Shown one piece after another: positions 6,158-6,183 of a stretch of DNA of 6,183 bases. Within the stretch, counting starts at the first letter, position 1. Each line of letters opens with the position of its first letter. The stretch covers positions 1 through 6,183 of the forward strand of contig ONVT01000172.1 in the NCBI GenBank assembly GCA_900321365.1, read 5' to 3'. A program made the translations under genes and the position numbers. The stretch comes from an uncultured Eubacteriales bacterium (GTDB lineage: Bacteria > Bacillota_A > Clostridia > Lachnospirales > Lachnospiraceae). The notes under the pieces were generated by a model. It worked only from the letters and a program-made list of their open reading frames with translations. It was not told the DNA's origin and searched no databases.

Positions 6158-6183
6158 GAGTATCCCGCCCTCTTCCAGTATTA

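Overview
The window carries four protein-coding genes, all on the minus strand, so transcription runs from high to low coordinates. They are a DUF6020-like polytopic membrane protein (4514-6157), a DUF2142-like polytopic membrane protein (2090-4456), a small cytosolic GT2-type glycosyltransferase (1157-1981) and a secreted SGNH/GDSL hydrolase (151-948). No RNA gene, transposase, integrase or CRISPR array is visible. The protein families, the purine-rich ribosome binding sites and the moderate GC content (roughly half by eye) suggest a Gram-positive Clostridia genome, most likely Lachnospiraceae. That placement is inferred from family distribution, not from a marker gene.

Layout from the transcriptional start: the DUF6020-like gene begins 26 bases inside the right edge, so an upstream promoter or further operon genes may lie outside the window. 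A 57-base gap follows, containing one arm of an 11-bp inverted repeat whose other arm is the 3' end of the DUF6020-like gene. Next is the DUF2142-like gene. It has a large extracytoplasmic N-terminal domain and two hydrophilic loop insertions, one built on a degenerate 30-bp tandem repeat. A gap of about 108 bases with a GC-rich 9-bp hairpin leads to the glycosyltransferase. A further gap of about 208 bases holds a perfect 12-bp inverted repeat and then a near-ideal sigma-A type promoter (TTGACA, 18 bp, TATAAT) driving the SGNH hydrolase. The last 150 bases hold only weak hairpins and no gene.

Taken together, this looks like part of a cell-surface glycan or glycopolymer locus. The GT2-type enzyme would act in the cytoplasm on an activated sugar. 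The two multi-pass proteins resemble GT-C type transferases that use lipid-linked donors at the outer face of the membrane. The secreted SGNH protein could remove (or add) acyl groups on the finished polymer. Family membership is read from motifs; the shared pathway is an inference from gene order. Nothing here is clearly a new system. The unusual points are the intergenic inverted repeats without U-tracts, the repeat-bearing loop in the DUF2142-like protein, and the separate strong promoter for the hydrolase.
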